A stretch of DNA of 64,000 bases from contig JABACO010000052.1 of NCBI GenBank assembly GCA_013339895.1, positions 1-64,000 on the forward strand, written 5' to 3'. Positions 59,501-64,000 of this stretch are shown here, one piece after another. A program made the translations under genes and the position numbers. Below the pieces are notes generated by a model. It searched no databases, was not told where the DNA came from, and was given only the letters and a program-made list of their open reading frames with translations. Source of the stretch: Ephydatia muelleri. Taxonomy: Eukaryota; Porifera; Demospongiae; Spongillida; Spongillidae. Each line of letters starts with the position of its first letter. Positions within the stretch are counted from its first letter, which is position 1.

Positions 59501-62085
59501 AGAACCTACACTGGATTATCCAGCACATGCTTCATTGAAGGAGATGTTGTAGGCACTAGCTCTAAGTTCCACACCTGCAATGCCCTGTTGATGACCTTCC
59601 ACATAATAATTTGGATTAATAGTGATGTAAAATGGATGAAATACAAGTACATTGAAGACTTTAAATATAATTCTATAGAAGTACAGTGTAGCAATCACTG
59701 TATGTACTGCACTGCACATTAGCACAATGTATTAAGCAGCTGTGCATACACAAAGATAGGGATAATGCAGTATATATGTCGTATCCACATTATTACGTGC
59801 ATACACAAAGATAGGGATAATGCAGTATATATGTCGTATCCACATTATTACTTAATAATGTGGATACGACATATACTGCATTATCCCTATCTTTGTGTAT
59901 GCACATAATTTCATATTTGTTTTTTGATCATTGCTCCTAACACCTTAAGGTGTTAGGAGCAATGATCAAGGAACAAATATGAAATTATGACCTCATTCAA
60001 GAAGAATAAATAAAATAACCAAAGTTGTGGCAACATTTCATACTGTACATGTGGTAAAAACAAGAATCAAAAGTGTTAGACTATTTTAGCAGTCCATACT
60101 CATATTTGCATTGTATTATTGCTTGTGCATCATTATTATTTTTCCATCATCTTCCAAAGGTAAGCACATGCGCATATACACATACCTGTATGGAAAAATA
60201 TCCTGTGTCATCCATATTGGAAGAAGGTTTCTGCAATATAAAATATGACTATGACCACACATTGAATTAAAAACCAACTCTCGTTTACAACTGGAACATG
60301 TTACAGTACAAATATGCGTAACAGGCACATTGATGTAAACAATCACTTCATATTCTAACAAAGCATTAGATGGTTTCTCACTGACCAGCTTATGTGAATT
60401 ACATATACGATTATATGTATCTTACATGTAACTTGATTAGAACAATGAAGTATTTATATTGAGACACAAAACGTGTGTACATTCAGCAATCACTAATTAA
60501 ACCATTCTTAACTTAGATGCAATAATCAATATACAGTAGTACATGTACCTCATGTAACCTTCTGAGATCATCCGCAGTTCCAGCTCCCTCAACCATTGTA
60601 GCCAGCTCCTGTTCATCAAGCTGATGGCCAAACTGTGCCAAATCCACAGCTGTGAATAATGACCCTAAAGTCAGAAAATGGAAGTTGAAGCATAACAATA
60701 AAAATGCAGAATGTAATAAGGTGCATCAATTTGTCCATAGGTGAATCATATAACATAAATCGTGCTTAAATGATTTCTGGAGAATAGATGTATTAGTGTC
60801 CCTCAAGTGACAAGAGTTACCAATGAGGACTTCAATACCCAAGTGCTTGATCTGCATGTCCAATACCATGTACATGCATATCCTACAGTGTGAGCAGTAT
60901 GTCTTGGGCATAGACATTCAAATTATTTTCCAAATCTAATTTGTTTGAGGATTACATGCCTCTTGTTCAAACTCCCACCATGATGTTGGAAATACATGTA
61001 CATATGCATATCATCTATTTTTTGCATTATTTAGCCTAACTGCATTGCTAATCAGAGTTCTCTCTAAGCGACTAAAGCAGGCTGCCCTTTCACACCTTTG
61101 ACAAAAGTGACTCCCATTACAAGGACCTTGAGTGAATCATAGACAAGCCCTTGTTATACATGTATTTAACCCAACTCACTTCGTGTATATTTGTATTACA
61201 TTGATAAGCGTGTTGCTAACTGACTATGCCCAACTCAAAGGAACTATATAAATGTTACTAGCACCATCTGTACATAGTAATGCCCAGCAATCCTTGTTTT
61301 CACGAATGTGGTACAATAAACATACAACTCGACAATCAAGATGCACTCAAAGTCATCCCAAGAAGTAAACAAGGATCAATTTGTCTACAGACCATGCTTG
61401 TGATAGTACCACAGCCAGAGTCTGTATTACGAGGTTTGTCACAGTGCACTTAACCCCATTGAAAACAGCAACTGTCATGTGGCATCAGCATCTTGTCAAA
61501 GGGAATTCAGCATTCAAATTCCACACTACATGAATAATACTCTTGCTGCAGATCGATCGATAACTCAACTGATAATCATGTAATGATCAGTTTGTAATGA
61601 TCAATTGTATTTAGTAAGCTCTAATATAAGCCTGTCCTGTACCTAATACAATCTAACCTTGCAGCAGGTTGTTCAGACAATGTTGAGCGCATAGGAAACC
61701 TTCTTGCTGTATGAGAGACAAGCATAAGGTACAAATTCACAGAAACCATCAAAAAAGCTATAACATCCTATTCCAAACACGGCTCAGACAATATACACAG
61801 CATGACTAGTATGCAACAGCTTTGTTAGTTCCAACAAAGACCGGTTACAATTATCATAAAGATGCACACATTATTGGACATTCACAGATAGACGCTAGTG
61901 CGTCGTTTCTAAAGGTAAACAACTGGGGGCATTAACGAGCTAACAAAATACATCACTTAGCTTGGCTAACGAATGCATGCTTTTGGTTACGTAATTAGCA
62001 AATGCGATTTCAGTTCCACTGACACGTCGTCTGTCAATGACCGACGTAGCAGACGACAAACCTTTTCATGATAAATCGAGTCCAT
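56561..62085 (-). CDS. ATXN3: Ataxin-3 (Josephin deubiquitinase)
   Basis: Exons: 62,085-62,062; 61,706-61,658; 60,664-60,549; 60,230-60,186; 59,595-59,510; 58,869-58,803; 58,728-58,641; 57,877-57,659; 56,650-56,561. Phases agree through exon 8. It starts MDSIYHEKQEGFLCAQHCLN, placing the catalytic Cys at residue 14 as in human. The catalytic His is in EQHWFTIRKLG and the Asn in WFNLDSLL, so the Josephin protease is complete. GYSIFVVRGELPSSEADQLL closes the domain. SFDLELATAISASLA fits one ubiquitin-interacting motif (L-x-x-A-I-x-x-S). The exon at 56,650 (VEETRQRRVEYFAR) matches the segment before the human poly-Q, but its phase does not fit exon 8, so a short exon is missing; the true C-terminus is unresolved. 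The enzyme trims ubiquitin chains in protein quality control. Confidence 0.93.
57340..57450. repeat. (CA)n-rich microsatellite in an ataxin-3 intron
   Basis: Interrupted ACAC and ATAC repeats between the exon at 57,659 and the exon at 56,650. Confidence 0.9.
59742..59989. repeat. Two adjacent perfect hairpins in an ataxin-3 intron
   Basis: A 55-bp unit (GTGCATACACAAAGATAGGG...) occurs at 59,742-59,796 and again at 59,797-59,851, followed at 59,852-59,904 by its exact reverse complement except for a 2-base indel. Immediately after, 59,905-59,946 and 59,947-59,988 form a second hairpin meeting at CACCTTAAGGTG, with one GGAACA/TTTTTT difference. It is non-coding; it could be a MITE pair or a fold-back sequencing artefact. 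Confidence 0.9.
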
Positions 62086-62468
62086 TTTGTCATAGATACT
62101 ATTTATCTATGATTTTATCAAACAGCTCCAATTTTTCACATACCGTATACATCATTGTACAGATAATAGTACGCCTGGATGAGGGTGGATCTCGAATTGT
62201 GTAAATGACCGTGACTGATTTGGGTCAACCTACAAGAATAACTGACAAACACGGAATCAAATAGTGCAATTGGGCCATTGCTTTAGTATAATGCTCATTA
62301 CTGTGTCATCATCTCTCCAGTTTCCATACTCAGTATTTGAGACATATCAGATGTGTTACAGACATCACAGAAAGAAAAACTAAGTGCCGAAAAACTATAC
62401 ATAAAAAGCGCTATGCAATAAATACAAGATCACAAAAGAGTTCCACATACAACTAGAGAGAAGTGAGA

Positions 62469-63510
62469 TTAGCTTGTCAGTAGATAGCCAAGTATGCCAA
62501 TCAATACAATTGACAATGCAAAATAATACTCAGCATGGCCAATACGACTTGGATCCTTTTTGTGCAGGATGGTGAGGTGTTCTTCAACCTTGGTGGCAGC
62601 AGGTACTGACACATCGAGTTCTTTGGTCTCATCTGTAACAGCAACTGATGAAACAGGTGCTAGATGCTCTTTGGTTCTATCTGTAACAGCAAAAGATGAC
62701 ATGAGCTGCATCTGTGGAGCTTCTTTACAATCAAATTTCAACTCCAATCGCGTTTTGACCTGAGAGATTTCTGTTGCAGAAGCATCTGGTTCTGGTTTGT
62801 GAATGTTTTCAAGTGACGCTTGGTTGGTTAGAAACTCACCAGGTTGCATAGAGGTGTTACTAGTCAAGATGTGCTGATTATCATCTTGAAGTTCAACAGA
62901 TACATATCTTTTCGATGCTGAGCGCAAGTTGTAGCGGTTCACTTCTGCTTCCTTTGTCAACTGTGGAGTGTTTGGTGATGCTGTAGTAGTTGATTCAGCC
63001 TTTTGTTTTGATTTAGAATCCTTCATGTGTTTTGAGGGTCTACCTCTCTTGGGTTTTGCAACGCCAGCATCACTGTCATTGGAATGATCATCATTAATTC
63101 TTGGCACATTTGGAATTTCTGAGTTGCTTGCTGTTTTCTAAAGCATGGAGGGAATGGTCAGTACGTGTAAGAAATTATATACTCATATTATATAGTACCA
63201 ACATTTATTGAGCTCAGCGTTCTCTCATATTCTTGAACGAGTTCATCACACGAAACGAGGTTTTCTTCTGGTTCCCAACTGTCATGCTGCTTCGAATATC
63301 CCATCCAATGAACTTGGTAGTAAACTTTGCCTCGTAATTCGCGTTTACCGACTATTGACTGCACCTGTATAAATGCGTCGGCTATTAATCTTTATGATAC
63401 AAGTAGAACAGACCGATATTAAACATGCAGAAGGGCTCAAAAGTGCGCAAATTCAATTGCAAGAATGCACTTTGCAAAATACTTACTTGGTACAGATCAG
63501 TTGCAGACAT
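62469..63510 (-). CDS. Chromodomain / AT-hook protein with C-terminal membrane anchor
   Basis: Exons: 63,510-63,487; 63,364-63,199; 63,130-62,469 (TAA), all GT-AG with agreeing phases; 283 residues. Residues 7-58 are a chromodomain: YQVQSIVGKRELRGKVYYQV, HWMGYSKQHDSWEPEENL, ELVQEYERTL. The three aromatic-cage positions are filled (Tyr7, Trp28, Tyr31), so binding to methylated histone H3 is likely. Residues ~91-97 (KRGRPSK) are an AT-hook. The middle is Ser/Thr-rich with an internal repeat (AVTDRTKEH, AVTDETKEL). Residues ~265-283 are hydrophobic (YFALSIVLIGILGYLL) and end at the C-terminus, as in tail-anchored proteins. This suggests chromatin tethering to the nuclear envelope. No named family with this layout was recognised. 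Confidence 0.9.
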
Positions 63511-63632
63511 GTCAAAATGTGATGTAAACACGGTTTACTGACGTGTGAACTTGATTATTTAAACTGTCCAATCAACTCCGAGCAGTATTTAATTAGCAAA
63601 CATTACTGCGCGCCAAATAGAATCCACAGGCT
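63511..63632. promoter_or_regulatory. 122-bp bidirectional promoter
   Basis: The start codons of the chromodomain gene (minus) and DHX38 (plus) are head to head with only 122 bp between. The interval holds a CCAAT box (GTCCAATCAACTCC near 63,568), an AT-rich TTTAATTAGC and a GC-rich TGCGCGCC close to DHX38. No TATA box at a normal distance is evident. Confidence 0.75.
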
Positions 63633-64000
63633 ATGTCTGAGTTTGATAAATCTACACATCAGCTTGCTGGTTCTAGTAATGAGTCGGGGGGACTTATTGT
63701 TAAAAATGCCGATGTGTTTAAAAAACCTGCAATGCCAAGGGCGTCTCTTCTGGGTTTAGACACACTTGCAAAGCAAAAAAGGAAGGAACACGAGGAAGAA
63801 CAGAGAATTAGTAGTAAAAAGCCGAGATACGACCCAACGCGTGATCAGCAGCAATTGCAGTTCAGTTCAGACCTTCGCATAAGTTTTGGAAAGTCTTCTA
63901 ATTCGAAGGATAGGAGCTATCGTGCTACGCGCGTCGAGACTCCCTCACACCCTGGTGGTGTGAGTGAGGAAGCTTTGGAGAGGATTACGACCCGTCTTCG
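63633..64000 (+). CDS. DHX38: DHX38 / PRP16 splicing helicase, N-terminal part
   Basis: An open frame of 122 codons from ATG 63,633 to the window edge, with no intron so far. MPRASLLGLDTLAKQKRKE matches the 'PRPSLLGLD.LA..KR' block, and YRATRVETPSHPGGVSEEAL matches the most conserved N-terminal signature of DHX38. The helicase core lies beyond the window. The protein is the DEAH-box ATPase that remodels the spliceosome at the second step of splicing. The N-terminus is Lys/Glu/Arg-rich, as in the family, and compact compared with the vertebrate protein. ATG choice: it is the first in frame after the shared promoter, and residues from GGLIVKN onward align with the family. Confidence 0.95.
   Translation, partial: MSEFDKSTHQLAGSSNESGGLIVKNADVFKKPAMPRASLLGLDTLAKQKRKEHEEEQRISSKKPRYDPTRDQQQLQFSSDLRISFGKSSNSKDRSYRATRVETPSHPGGVSEEALERITTRL

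Overview
The window is nuclear DNA of an animal, about 40% GC by eye. Its genes are multi-exon with GT-AG introns and encode ordinary animal proteins (ANKH, SPIDR, ataxin-3, the splicing helicase DHX38). It is rich in microsatellites, fold-back elements and dead transposons, and the words ACATGTA and TGCATGCA are very frequent. The mix suggests an early-branching marine invertebrate such as a sponge. This is an inference: no gene here fixes the taxon.

Bases 1-27,390 are mostly repeats. After a G/T homopolymer edge (1-490) come decayed PHD-finger and THAP fragments and a 2.2-kb element with inverted ends around a degenerate reading frame (5.7-7.9 kb). A gypsy-type LTR retrotransposon on the minus strand (8.3-15.1 kb) is split by a second LTR element (10,172-13,936). 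The inner one has an intact 5-bp target duplication and the unusual order protease-integrase-RT-RNase H. A small minus-strand gene of unknown function follows (15.3-16.4 kb), then a 6-kb complex of nested inverted repeats with a non-LTR retrotransposon remnant (18.6-25.0 kb). A single-exon PP1 glycogen-targeting-like gene (25.6-26.1 kb) lies between this complex and the gene-rich half.

Bases 27,395-53,482 hold two plus-strand genes. ANKH (27,395-32,902) is resolved into 12 exons totalling 510 residues. SPIDR (42,084-53,482) lacks its N-terminus and has an unresolved middle. Between them are a 24-bp minisatellite, two fold-back elements and a dead piggyBac-like transposase.

Bases 53,776-63,510 hold three minus-strand genes: an unrecognised 484-residue protein, convergent with SPIDR; ataxin-3, with complete Josephin catalytic residues; and a 283-residue protein with an N-terminal chromodomain, an AT-hook and a C-terminal membrane anchor. 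The last shares a 122-bp head-to-head promoter with DHX38, which runs off the right edge. SPIDR, ataxin-3 and the chromodomain protein all belong to genome or protein maintenance, but nothing shows that this clustering is functional. The most novel items are the tail-anchored chromodomain protein and the integrase-before-RT element.
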